From: Bacteroidales bacterium
GTDB lineage: Bacteria; Bacteroidota; Bacteroidia; Bacteroidales; ML635J-15
DNA: 64,000 bases
NCBI GenBank assembly: GCA_003249955.1
Contig: QKHS01000010.1
Span: forward strand, 1 to 64,000
Direction: 5' to 3'
Below, piece by piece: positions 9,313 through 19,000 of the stretch. Each line of letters starts with the position of its first letter. Position 1 is the first letter of the stretch. The translations under genes and the position numbers were made by a program. A model generated the notes under the pieces. It was not told the DNA's origin and did not search any database. It worked only from the letters and a program-made list of their open reading frames with translations.

Positions 9313-9681
9313 ATCAATCAAATATTTTTAATCATCCTGCATAAAACTTACCTCTTCTCTTCTCACTGCAATCTAATTCCATCTAACAGGACTCCTATCT
9401 CTTTTTTATTAAACAATCAACTTTCTTTATGTTTTATTTCAGTTATAACAGCACTAAAATGAATACACTACATTTAAAAACATATAAACGATAAAAATAA
9501 TATAAATATTTTATTATACAAACGATTTTTTATAAAATAATTACATACAAATTATGTCTTATACAAATAAATTTAAATTCTAACATATAAAAAGATATTT
9601 ACTAAATTATCCCATATTTTTATCATTTCAATTCTAAACACCATATATTCCGTAATTTGATAAAATATTAAAAGACTCTTT

Positions 9682-9867
9682 TTATTTTTTCATATTAACA
9701 CCTTTATAATAAACAACAGGACATCCCATATCTTTCATAGTTCTTATTATTCCGTACACCTTTCTTTCAGAAACTTCAGATTTTTCTGCAAATTCTTTAG
9801 GACAATCTGTTGCTCTCAAACGTATAAGCTGACCCACCCTTTCTAAAAGATCTTTTCCTTCTGCCAT
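9682..9867 (-). CDS. Truncated paralogue of the HTH protein (61 aa)
   Basis: MAEGKDLLERVGQLIRLRATDCPKEFAEKSEVSERKVYGIIRTMKDMGCPVVYY closely matches the N-terminus of 8965..9312, then ends. Confidence 0.6.
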   Translation of the reverse strand: MAEGKDLLERVGQLIRLRATDCPKEFAEKSEVSERKVYGIIRTMKDMGCPVVYYKGVNMKK

Positions 9868-10003
9868 AGTTATTTTAATCTCTTTTGTTTTACAAAAAAC
9901 ATCATACTATAAAAATACAACAAAATTAAACCGGCAGTAAAATTACAATAAAAATATCACATTTATTACATTATTTTTATTTATTTTGTTGCAATAAAGC
10001 AAT

Positions 10004-10168
10004 AAAAAAAACGGCGTGGCTTATTGCCCACCGTTGCAGAGGCCCGGCCAGGAGCCCGAAGAACAGATATAGCAATGTCCACGCCTTAGCATGGCATTTG
10101 GCTTACTATCCTGTTCTTCTCTTTTAATCTGGCCGATTTGTGCAACAGAATTCAGCTAAACGCTGTTT
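10004..10168 (-). ncRNA. Candidate structured RNA (sRNA or 5' leader), minus strand
   Basis: Nested stems: AAACGGCG(10009)/CGCTGTTT(10161); GTTGCA(10033)/TGCAAC(10141); CGGCCAG(10045)/CTGGCCG(10129); GAAGAACAG(10058)/CTGTTCTTC(10111); hairpin CAGC/GCTG (10153-10165); A8 at 10004-10011 gives a U8 end on minus strand. No ORF. Confidence 0.55.
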
Positions 10169-10586
10169 ATTTTATTTACTTTTTATTTAGTTTTCGTTTA
10201 CTTTCTTAATAATTTTAAAATGTTATTTATTCTATATTGTAAAGATATGAACATTTTTTAAGCCTGCAAACATTAATTATTATAAATTATTCTTACATAT
10301 ATAATTATTAATAATAAAGCCTTAGTAAATCTGAGTTTTAACTCCGGACAGAATTCTTTGTAAAACTTAAATAATTTACTACAGTTTAAAATGCATTATC
10401 CAGGAGTTATGTTCGGTCTCATTCCAAACTACCCGAATATGTATTGATCTTTATCTGAACATTGTAAAAATCCGGATTCAGAAAGCGTTCCTGTTGCTGC
10501 CGGATTTCTGATTTTCTCTTTTTTTTCTTTTTTTTCTTTGTTTTAAAAATTTTACTAAATTTACCCCTTGTTTAAAAGCTGTTGTT

Positions 10587-11105
10587 ATGTATAAATCATT
10601 TTTTACGCTTGCGTTATTATTAGCGTCGGTATTGCTGTTTTCGCAGGAGAATACTTTGAGTAGCTTTGTTCAGGACCAGAACGAAAAACTGAGTTTTGAC
10701 ACAAGTAAGCTGGTTCAGGCTCCCAATACAAATGTATTTTTAATACCTCCCGAATACTTTGTTGCAGATCCCTCGATAAACGGATTTGCACATGCCGGTT
10801 CTGCCACAACAATTCAGGTAATTGAAGTCCCGGGAGTTTCATATAACGTTATTGAAGCTTCCATGACACCTGAGTACATAGAATCACAGAATTACACGTA
10901 CATAGAAAAAACCGAATTTAAAACAGAAGCAAACAAAAACGGGATAATATATATTGTCCGGTTTACATCAGGAGAGGTTGAATATGAACGTGCAATGTTT
11001 TTCACCGGTGAAGAAAACACAATATGGGTAAACATAAATTACCCTTTAAGCATGAAAAAATTAATTTATCCGGCTGTAGAGGCCTGCTTTAAATCTGTAC
11101 AATAA
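10587..11105 (+). CDS. Hypothetical secreted protein
   Basis: 172 aa, signal peptide MYKSFFTLALLLASVLLFSQ; 6 nt upstream of the adhesin gene. Confidence 0.75.
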   Translation: MYKSFFTLALLLASVLLFSQENTLSSFVQDQNEKLSFDTSKLVQAPNTNVFLIPPEYFVADPSINGFAHAGSATTIQVIEVPGVSYNVIEASMTPEYIESQNYTYIEKTEFKTEANKNGIIYIVRFTSGEVEYERAMFFTGEENTIWVNINYPLSMKKLIYPAVEACFKSVQ

Positions 11106-11111
11106 CTGACT

Positions 11112-14100
11112 ATGAAAACAATAACCCGATTAACCATATTAGCCATACTGTTCAGTTTTTCATTAAATTCATACGCCCAAAATGATCTGGTACACCCAAT
11201 GTATTATTTTTCACATGACCAGAATATGTGGGGACCCGATTCGGCTTACGGAATAAATGTTGACCATACTTTTTTCGATATTAACATTGATGAATCATGG
11301 GGATTTTCCGAGATTGAGGAATTTCTCGGTCAGCAGTTCGGAGTAGGAATGGATCTGGGAATTTTTGCAATGCTGCGTTCTTCGTTTGAAGCTCACGGAT
11401 TTTATACCGGCAGTTTCAGTCTGGACTACCCCATTGAAGTAACCCTTGATTTTCCCGAAGATTTTACTTTTAACTACGGAGGTCCTGCAACAATACATTC
11501 ATCTTACGAAGTAACAGATGGATGGAACCTTGAAACATCATTTCCTCCGGTTGGAGTAATAACCCTGGATCTTGAGTACGAATTTGATCCGTTTATGGAC
11601 ATTCTGGTCTGCGTTTTCAGTTGCGACACTATTCATCTTATCCCTGCGAGCGTATCTGTTCCGCACACCGTTGATACACTTTTCCATATAAACGCAGAAA
11701 CGGAATATTGTATTTACCCGTGTTATGTAGGCGATCAGTTTCAGTTCTGTCACGATTACGAATTACCTATAGATATTGACTTTACCGACCTGGTTGGTTT
11801 TAATTTTGAAGCACATGTTGATTTACCGAATGTTATTACCGAGGATTATATAGAACCTGGCACCAACTGTCTTATAGCACAGGGTGACGATCCGTATATG
11901 GACATTAACCTTGATGTAATCGGGTTTCTCTATGTTATGGCCGGATTTATTCCGCCACCCGAAGGACCTCAGATACAGGCAGCAATAGATTTCTTAAATG
12001 ATACTATTCAGTACCCTATTGAAACCCCGCTTGGAGATATCGTTTTTCAATTAGAATATTCACTTTTAAGTGTCGATTTTGTTGTAACAAACACTTTAAA
12101 CCAGGATATCTATTTTTGTCCTACTATCTGGGCGACACTTGATTTCCCGGTAGAAATGCCTTTTTCTGTAACAGACCCTACAAATTCAAATGCCGAAGTT
12201 CAGAGCGGGTTCGGCGACACCGTAACTTTCGCTGTAGGCAACGACTTAACAATAACCTATCCCTGCCACGAATGGGATTCCATGTATGTCGGAGTCCGGT
12301 ACAACATAGAGCCCACAATAAGAAACCACACATGGGACAGCATTGCATTTTCATTTGTAATCGAAGCTCTGAGTGCAGACATCACCATTGTTACTCCGTT
12401 TAAATCTCAGATAGCATCAGCAGTAATGCCGGAATTTACATTACCTGTAAACTCTGATGTTCCTGTAAAGTCTCCCGAAATTCTTTATGCCGGATATTAC
12501 GAATCCGATACCGACAGCAACGGAGAGTCAAAAGATATAGGACCGTGGCATATAGGGCCGCTGTTCGAATGGACTGTCAGTTTAGGCTATGTCCCGGTAA
12601 CATGGTTTGACCAGACCTGGGATCTTATGCATTTTGAAGAGGATATTGTATTTCCCGGGACATACATAAAACCATACGACAAATCAGAGGTAAACGCTCT
12701 GTTGTTCACAGACGGAGCATATTGCTACGGAGATCCTTATGACTACGTTTATGCCGAAGCTCAAAACGGGATAGAACCATACGACTTTGAATGGTCAACC
12801 GGAGACTTAACTTACGACCTTTATACAGACACAGACAGCATTTACGCTATCCCCGGATTTTACACCGTTACTATTACAGACTCTAACAATTGCGAAAGCT
12901 ACGATTCCTTAACAGTAGCCGTGAATCCTCCTATTATACATCAATTAACCGCGACAGACCTTACCTGCTACGGTTTCTTTACCGGCAGCATAGAAACTGT
13001 TGTGAACGGAGGAACATATCCGTATTTCTTCGACTGGTCAAACGGAAGTATTGCACAAAATCCTGATGACCTCACTTCGGGTTGGTATTATGTTACAATT
13101 TCCGATTTTGCACATTGTTCTGTCACCGATTCCGTGTTTATAGACCAACCTGAATCACCGGTAACGATTTCGGCTGTTCCGACTCATCTGCCTTGTCACG
13201 GGACCGATTACGGTTCTATTGACATAAGTCTGTCTGGAGCTACTCCTCCTTATACCGTAGAATGGTCAAGCGGGCAGACATATCAGGATCTGCACAATAT
13301 TCCTGCAGGCGTTTACACTATTTCCGTTACCGATGCCAACGACTGTTTGTGGTCACAAAGCATAACCATTATTGAACCCGACACTTTGGTCACACATATT
13401 ACATCGTCTGATATTCCGTGTAACGGACTTGACAACGGGATATTAAACGCTCAGACAAGCGGGGGAACACCACCATACCACTACTACTGGTTCCACGATC
13501 TTGACAATAATTCCCAGATACTGACCAATATGCATCCCGGTCTATATTTTGTTTCGGTAGTTGATGCAAACGGCTGTGCCGACACGGCAAGTGCTCTTAT
13601 CTCCCAGCCTGACGAACTTATTCTTTCAGAAACAATATTCAACGTTAGCTGCAAAGGTGGTCACAACGGTTATATTATTGTCACCCCAATGGGAGGTGTT
13701 CCTGATTATGACATTACGTGGAATAATGGGTATTTTTCCGATTCAATAGGAAATCTGCCTGTAGGAAATTATACTATTACCGTAATTGACGATAACGGAT
13801 GCCAGAATATACAAACTTATACCATCACAGAACCTTCTTACTTCCTGAACTCAGATTTTATACAAATACAAAATGTTAGTTGTTTCGGGTTCAGCGATGC
13901 CAGTGCAAACGTAAGCCCTACAGGAGGAACTTCTCCGTACAATGTTAATTGGGAAGAAGGCGTTTCACAGGAAAATTTCACCGGATACGGAATGCCGGCA
14001 AACATATACTACAATATTACGGTTGTGGACAATAACAATTGTGTTTATTTTGACAGTATTAAGTTTACACAGCCTCCTCTGCTTGTATTAAACGGAAGCA

Positions 14101-15020
14101 CATCTCCTGTAACCTGCGGAGTTTCTGCAGGAAGCGGAACCGTTTCTCCGTCAGGCGGAACACCTCCGTATATGTTTAACTGGCCAAATGGTGAGACAAC
14201 ACAAACAGCTTCTAACCTTGGTTATGGGCTAAATTATGTAACAGTAACAGACTCTAAATCCTGCGTTGACAGCCTTGAGCTGACAGTTCAGAAAACAGGA
14301 AAAATTTACGGAGACTACATAGTTATAAGTCAGAACCTCTGCTATGGAGACAGCCTTGCAGTTGCAGCAGCTACACTTGATGACGGATTTAATCCCAAAA
14401 CATTCGTATGGTCAACAGGTTATACAGGAGATACAGCCTCAAATCTGCCGGCCGGAAATTATCTGGTTTATGCATCCGACAAATTTAATTGTACCGACAC
14501 TATCGAAGTAAATATAACACAACCCGATTCGATAATGCCAAATCTTATACTGACACAACCAAGTTGTTCAGCAGTATTTGACGGAGCTGTTGAGGCAATA
14601 CCTTCAGGCGGCACACCTGCTTATTCTTACCTTTGGGATGATAATTCAACTACTAATAAGATCAGCGAAATCAGGGAAGGTAACTACTATCTTACAATTA
14701 CAGACAATAACAATTGTAGTTTTGTTTACACCATTGAATTGCCCGAAGCTGAGTTCTGCATAGTTATTTATAACACATTTACACCTAACAATGACGGATC
14801 AAATGATGTCTGGTATATTGAGAATATTGAAGAATTTGAACGCAGCGAGATATGGATCTACAACAGGGTAGGAAATCTTGTTTATTATGCCGAAAATTAT
14901 CAGAACGACTGGAAAGGGACTTTCGAGGGGAAAGATCTGCCGGAAGGGACATACTATTTTATAATTGACTTGGGCACAGGCAAAGACCCGCTTAAAGGCC
15001 ATGTTACAATAATCAGATAA
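11112..15020 (+). CDS. SprB-repeat adhesin with gliding-motility/T9SS type B C-terminal domain
   Basis: Multiple SprB-like repeats (VSCKGGHNGYIIVTPMGGVPDYDITWNNG...), C-term YNTFTPNNDGSNDVWYIENIEEF...NRVGNLVYYAENYQNDWKGTFEGKDLPEGTYYFIIDLG. Confidence 0.92.
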   Translation: MKTITRLTILAILFSFSLNSYAQNDLVHPMYYFSHDQNMWGPDSAYGINVDHTFFDINIDESWGFSEIEEFLGQQFGVGMDLGIFAMLRSSFEAHGFYTGSFSLDYPIEVTLDFPEDFTFNYGGPATIHSSYEVTDGWNLETSFPPVGVITLDLEYEFDPFMDILVCVFSCDTIHLIPASVSVPHTVDTLFHINAETEYCIYPCYVGDQFQFCHDYELPIDIDFTDLVGFNFEAHVDLPNVITEDYIEPGTNCLIAQGDDPYMDINLDVIGFLYVMAGFIPPPEGPQIQAAIDFLNDTIQYPIETPLGDIVFQLEYSLLSVDFVVTNTLNQDIYFCPTIWATLDFPVEMPFSVTDPTNSNAEVQSGFGDTVTFAVGNDLTITYPCHEWDSMYVGVRYNIEPTIRNHTWDSIAFSFVIEALSADITIVTPFKSQIASAVMPEFTLPVNSDVPVKSPEILYAGYYESDTDSNGESKDIGPWHIGPLFEWTVSLGYVPVTWFDQTWDLMHFEEDIVFPGTYIKPYDKSEVNALLFTDGAYCYGDPYDYVYAEAQNGIEPYDFEWSTGDLTYDLYTDTDSIYAIPGFYTVTITDSNNCESYDSLTVAVNPPIIHQLTATDLTCYGFFTGSIETVVNGGTYPYFFDWSNGSIAQNPDDLTSGWYYVTISDFAHCSVTDSVFIDQPESPVTISAVPTHLPCHGTDYGSIDISLSGATPPYTVEWSSGQTYQDLHNIPAGVYTISVTDANDCLWSQSITIIEPDTLVTHITSSDIPCNGLDNGILNAQTSGGTPPYHYYWFHDLDNNSQILTNMHPGLYFVSVVDANGCADTASALISQPDELILSETIFNVSCKGGHNGYIIVTPMGGVPDYDITWNNGYFSDSIGNLPVGNYTITVIDDNGCQNIQTYTITEPSYFLNSDFIQIQNVSCFGFSDASANVSPTGGTSPYNVNWEEGVSQENFTGYGMPANIYYNITVVDNNNCVYFDSIKFTQPPLLVLNGSTSPVTCGVSAGSGTVSPSGGTPPYMFNWPNGETTQTASNLGYGLNYVTVTDSKSCVDSLELTVQKTGKIYGDYIVISQNLCYGDSLAVAAATLDDGFNPKTFVWSTGYTGDTASNLPAGNYLVYASDKFNCTDTIEVNITQPDSIMPNLILTQPSCSAVFDGAVEAIPSGGTPAYSYLWDDNSTTNKISEIREGNYYLTITDNNNCSFVYTIELPEAEFCIVIYNTFTPNNDGSNDVWYIENIEEFERSEIWIYNRVGNLVYYAENYQNDWKGTFEGKDLPEGTYYFIIDLGTGKDPLKGHVTIIR

Positions 15021-15021
15021 T

Positions 15022-15957
15022 ATGAAAAACTTTAGATTTATATATTTTACATTTATATTGTGCTTTACAGCAATCAGCTTATTTGCACAACAACTGCCAC
15101 ATTTCAGGAATTATTCATTTAATCTGCAGACACTCAACCCGGCATCTGTTTCGTTAAAAGACATTCCAGATATTATGCTTGATCACAGAGCACAATGGAC
15201 AGGCTTCAGCGGGGCTCCCAAAATCTCAACAATATCCGGCAAATATAGTTTTCGTGATGATATGAGTGCCGGAGCTTTTATAATGAACGATTCTTACGGA
15301 ATTTCCCGGAGACTCGATATCAATCTTAATTATGCATATGTACTTAAAACCGATAATTTTAATCTTAGCTTCGGACTTGCATGGACTTTAACCCAATTTA
15401 AACTGCTAAGCAGCCAGATAACGATTTACGATGCTGTTGACCAAAGTTTGAATCAGAGTATAGATGACAAAACATGGAAACCTGATGCAAATGCAGGAAT
15501 TATGATTTCAGCAGATAAGTATTTTGCAGGATTTTCGATTCTTCAGCTTTTTAAATCCAGGTACATGTTCTTCGACAACACCAATCAGGTTCCCGGACTT
15601 ATCAGAGATCAAAGACATTTTTACATTACAGGAGGCTACAAACTCAGCGACAGCAACGGGCTACACAACTTTACCCCCACTTTGAACATGTACTTTGCAA
15701 AGTCAACACCTTTTAAATTTGACCTCATAGCTAACTACACATATAAAAACACATTTCTTGCCTCACTAAATTTCAGCAAAGGAGATGCTTTGATTCTAAC
15801 GGCAGGTTATAAATATGACAGATACATTTTCACTTATTCATTCGATATGGTAATGTCAAGAATAAGAAATGTAAGTAGCGGAGCTCACGAAATATGTATC
15901 GGAATGTTTTTATACAAATCTGAAAAAGATAAAGGAGGATCAAATTCAATGTTTTAA
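15022..15957 (+). CDS. PorP/SprF family T9SS membrane protein
   Basis: QQLPHFRNYSFNLQTLNPASVSLKDIPDIMLDHRAQWTGFSGAPKI; located after SprB-like gene. Confidence 0.9.
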   Translation: MKNFRFIYFTFILCFTAISLFAQQLPHFRNYSFNLQTLNPASVSLKDIPDIMLDHRAQWTGFSGAPKISTISGKYSFRDDMSAGAFIMNDSYGISRRLDINLNYAYVLKTDNFNLSFGLAWTLTQFKLLSSQITIYDAVDQSLNQSIDDKTWKPDANAGIMISADKYFAGFSILQLFKSRYMFFDNTNQVPGLIRDQRHFYITGGYKLSDSNGLHNFTPTLNMYFAKSTPFKFDLIANYTYKNTFLASLNFSKGDALILTAGYKYDRYIFTYSFDMVMSRIRNVSSGAHEICIGMFLYKSEKDKGGSNSMF

Positions 15958-16090
15958 TCACTTTTTTTCCGGATTTCAATAACCTTCCTCAGAATTTTAC
16001 GTCAAATAAGAAAACTTTCAGCCTTTGGGTCATAGTAAAATTCAAACAAATTTAGTATTTTTGTGAACTAAGGCTTATTAAAGACGAAAT

Positions 16091-19000
16091 ATGAAGATAT
16101 ATAAAGTACTTGCGTTAAGCATAGCAGTATTTTTATTCGCGTTTAATTATACTCATGCCCAATGCCTTACATGTAATTCTCAGGACCCGGCCGGAATCGT
16201 TTCAGGTGCCGGAGTTGAAGCTTCAATAGGTACCTGGAATATTGTAACTGCAACATTCAGCGGGCAGGATTATGCTGTTTTCAGTCTTAGCCAGGGATAT
16301 ACTTACGAATGGCAAATATGCGGAGCAGGGGGATTTTCTACTCCTATGCTTACATTATTTACAGGATCAGGCTGTAATTCCCAGACTTTTGTCACATCAA
16401 ATTCCGGAGCATGTGCAAACATTACATACATTGCACCTGAGAATCAAAATATTACAATTCTGTTATCCGAAACAGATTGTTCGGCAAATGCCACCAACCT
16501 TTCACTGCAATGGAAATCCTCATGTTCTCCCAATTGTGGCACAGATGTAAATCACGGAGGAGCAGACTGGATTATAAGCACAGATACCTACGTGGGCGGT
16601 AATCATACAAACATAGGAAACTTTGTGGTTAACGCAGGTGTAACAGCTTATCTTTCATGCCATACTTTTCATGTAGAAGCTGTTAACATTACCGTTAACG
16701 GAACAATTGACGGAAATTATAAAGGTTCTGTAGGCGGCACAGGCGGTGCCGGAGGAGCAGCCTCAGCAGGATCAGACGGATCGTGCGGGTCCGGAGGACC
16801 GGGTCAGCCGGGAACTGACGGACAAGGCTCAGGCCCCGGTTTTGCAGGTATGGCCGGGCTTTTGGGCGGGTGTACAGAGCTGGATTGCGGAGCCTGTACA
16901 GACGGTTACATTGCAGGTAGTGGCGGTGCCGGAAGCGGAAGCGGAGCTGCACATTATGCAAACGGCGGGACAAGCGGTTCAGGAGCTCAGGCCGCCGATG
17001 TAAACGGATCCGATGCTATCGGCGGTTTTGGCGGAAGCGGGCCTTTTTTCGGAGCTTTTGCTTATGGCGATAATACTTCGTTACAGGTTCTGGCCGGCTC
17101 CGGTGGTGCCGGGGCAGGTGGCGGCGGTGGCGGATACACTCCCGGAATAAACGGCGGAAACGGTGGTGCCGGTGGTGGCAGAGTAGAACTTATTGCTTCA
17201 AACACATTTACATGCTCGGTAACCGGAGCTGTTTTATGTAACGGATATGACGGAGAACATGGCGGAAACGGAGGTTTCGGCTCGCTGGACGATAATTGGG
17301 GATGTTTTTCCGGCGGAGATCTCGAAAATACAGATAACTGCGGGGTTTGTCCTGCAACAGGTAATTATTACGGTACCGGCGGTGCCGGCGGTGGTGCCGG
17401 CGGTGGCAGCGGAGGCGGAATTCTTATTTCATCTGCCGATCTGGCAACAATACTCGGAAATCTTGAAGTCGCCGGTGGCGAAGGAGGTCATGCCGGATAT
17501 CCCAATACCACGCACGGAACTTGCTTTCGCAATGCCAGAGGTGGTTCCGGTGGCGTTGGCGGAAGAATAAAAATATTCAGAAATCCTTGTCTGGAAAACC
17601 AGATTAATCCAACCAGCGATGTTCTGGGGGGACTTCCGGGAGCCTCTGTGGGAGGATCTGTTGAAAGAGCTCCTTCAGGAGTATTATTACTTCTGGATCA
17701 CCCAAGTTATGTTGCTTTCGATGCCGGTGAAATAGGCTCAGATCAGGATATTTGCATTAACGGGCTTCCCAATGCTCTTAATATGACTACTCCTCCGAGT
17801 GGCGGTATAGGCACTTACACTTATCAGTGGTGGAAATGTACCGGAGGCAGTTGTACCAATCCACCGGTAGGCTACACTCCTATAGGCGGTGCTACCTCAA
17901 ATACTTATTCTCCTCCTGCTCTTGCAGTGACAACTTATTACTCGCTTATGGTTCAGTCCGGCAGCGAGGAGTGCCGCCAATGGACAAGCCCGGTTATAAT
18001 TACTGTTCATCCCGATCCGGATATTTCCATAAATGCATCTGCAAATGACGTATGTGAAGATCAGCCAATAACCATTACAGCAACGATTAACGGAGGATTC
18101 GGAGCTTGTACCATCCAATGGCAATATTCCGATGATGGTGTTACATGGAATAATGTAGGCACCAACAGTACCACATATAGTGTTCCGACAGCAAATTCGT
18201 TTACCAACAGACAATACAGAGCAACTTATGATTGTACAGCAGATGGTTGTAACATGGGTACTTCAAATATAGAAGTGATTAATGTGGCAGAACCTCCTGA
18301 ATGGGATAATATTTCAGTTACCCCACCGGAACTTTGTTTAGGAGGAAACGTTACTTTTTCGGCTTCAGTTACAGGTGGGCTCGGAGGAACAATAGTCTGG
18401 TATGTAAGCCCTGCCGGAGCCGGCACCTGGGTAGTTGTAACTTCTCCCGACAATCCAGGAACAGGCAGTTGGGATTACCAGCCGGTATATACTCCGGGTG
18501 GATCAGGCTGTGCAATAGACGATGCACCTGTAAATACTGTTAATGTTGTTGACGATCCGCAAATAACCATTTCTACCGCGGACACAGAAACCTGCGAAAA
18601 TGACCCGCTGACTCTGACTTCGAATACAAACGGAGGCTCAGGAACATGCTCATACCAGTGGCAATACTGGGACGGATCTACATGGGTAAATGTCGGTACC
18701 GATTCTGACACATATACAATTCCTGCCGACGTTCCCTTCTTAAACGAAATATACCGTTGTCTTTATACTTGTACCGGAACAGGATGCGATCAGGCAATTT
18801 CCAATGAACTTACGATTACAGTTTTTGAAAATCCTGATGTTACTGCTACTGCAAATCCAAATCCTCAATGTGCAAACGAACCTGTTGATCTTACTGCAAA
18901 CGGAAGTAACGGATCTGCCCCATATACATATTTCTGGGACAATGGACTTGGTGCAGGACAAAACCATACCGTTAACCCGGCATCAAATACAACATACTCA

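Noticed and set aside
9330-9680. AT-rich intergenic region as an origin or phage attachment site
   Set aside because: Only low-complexity AT sequence; no iterons, integrase or att-like direct repeats seen.
10004-10168. tRNA, tmRNA or SRP RNA
   Set aside because: No cloverleaf, no tmRNA tag region and no recognisable SRP core motif; kept as an unassigned structured RNA.
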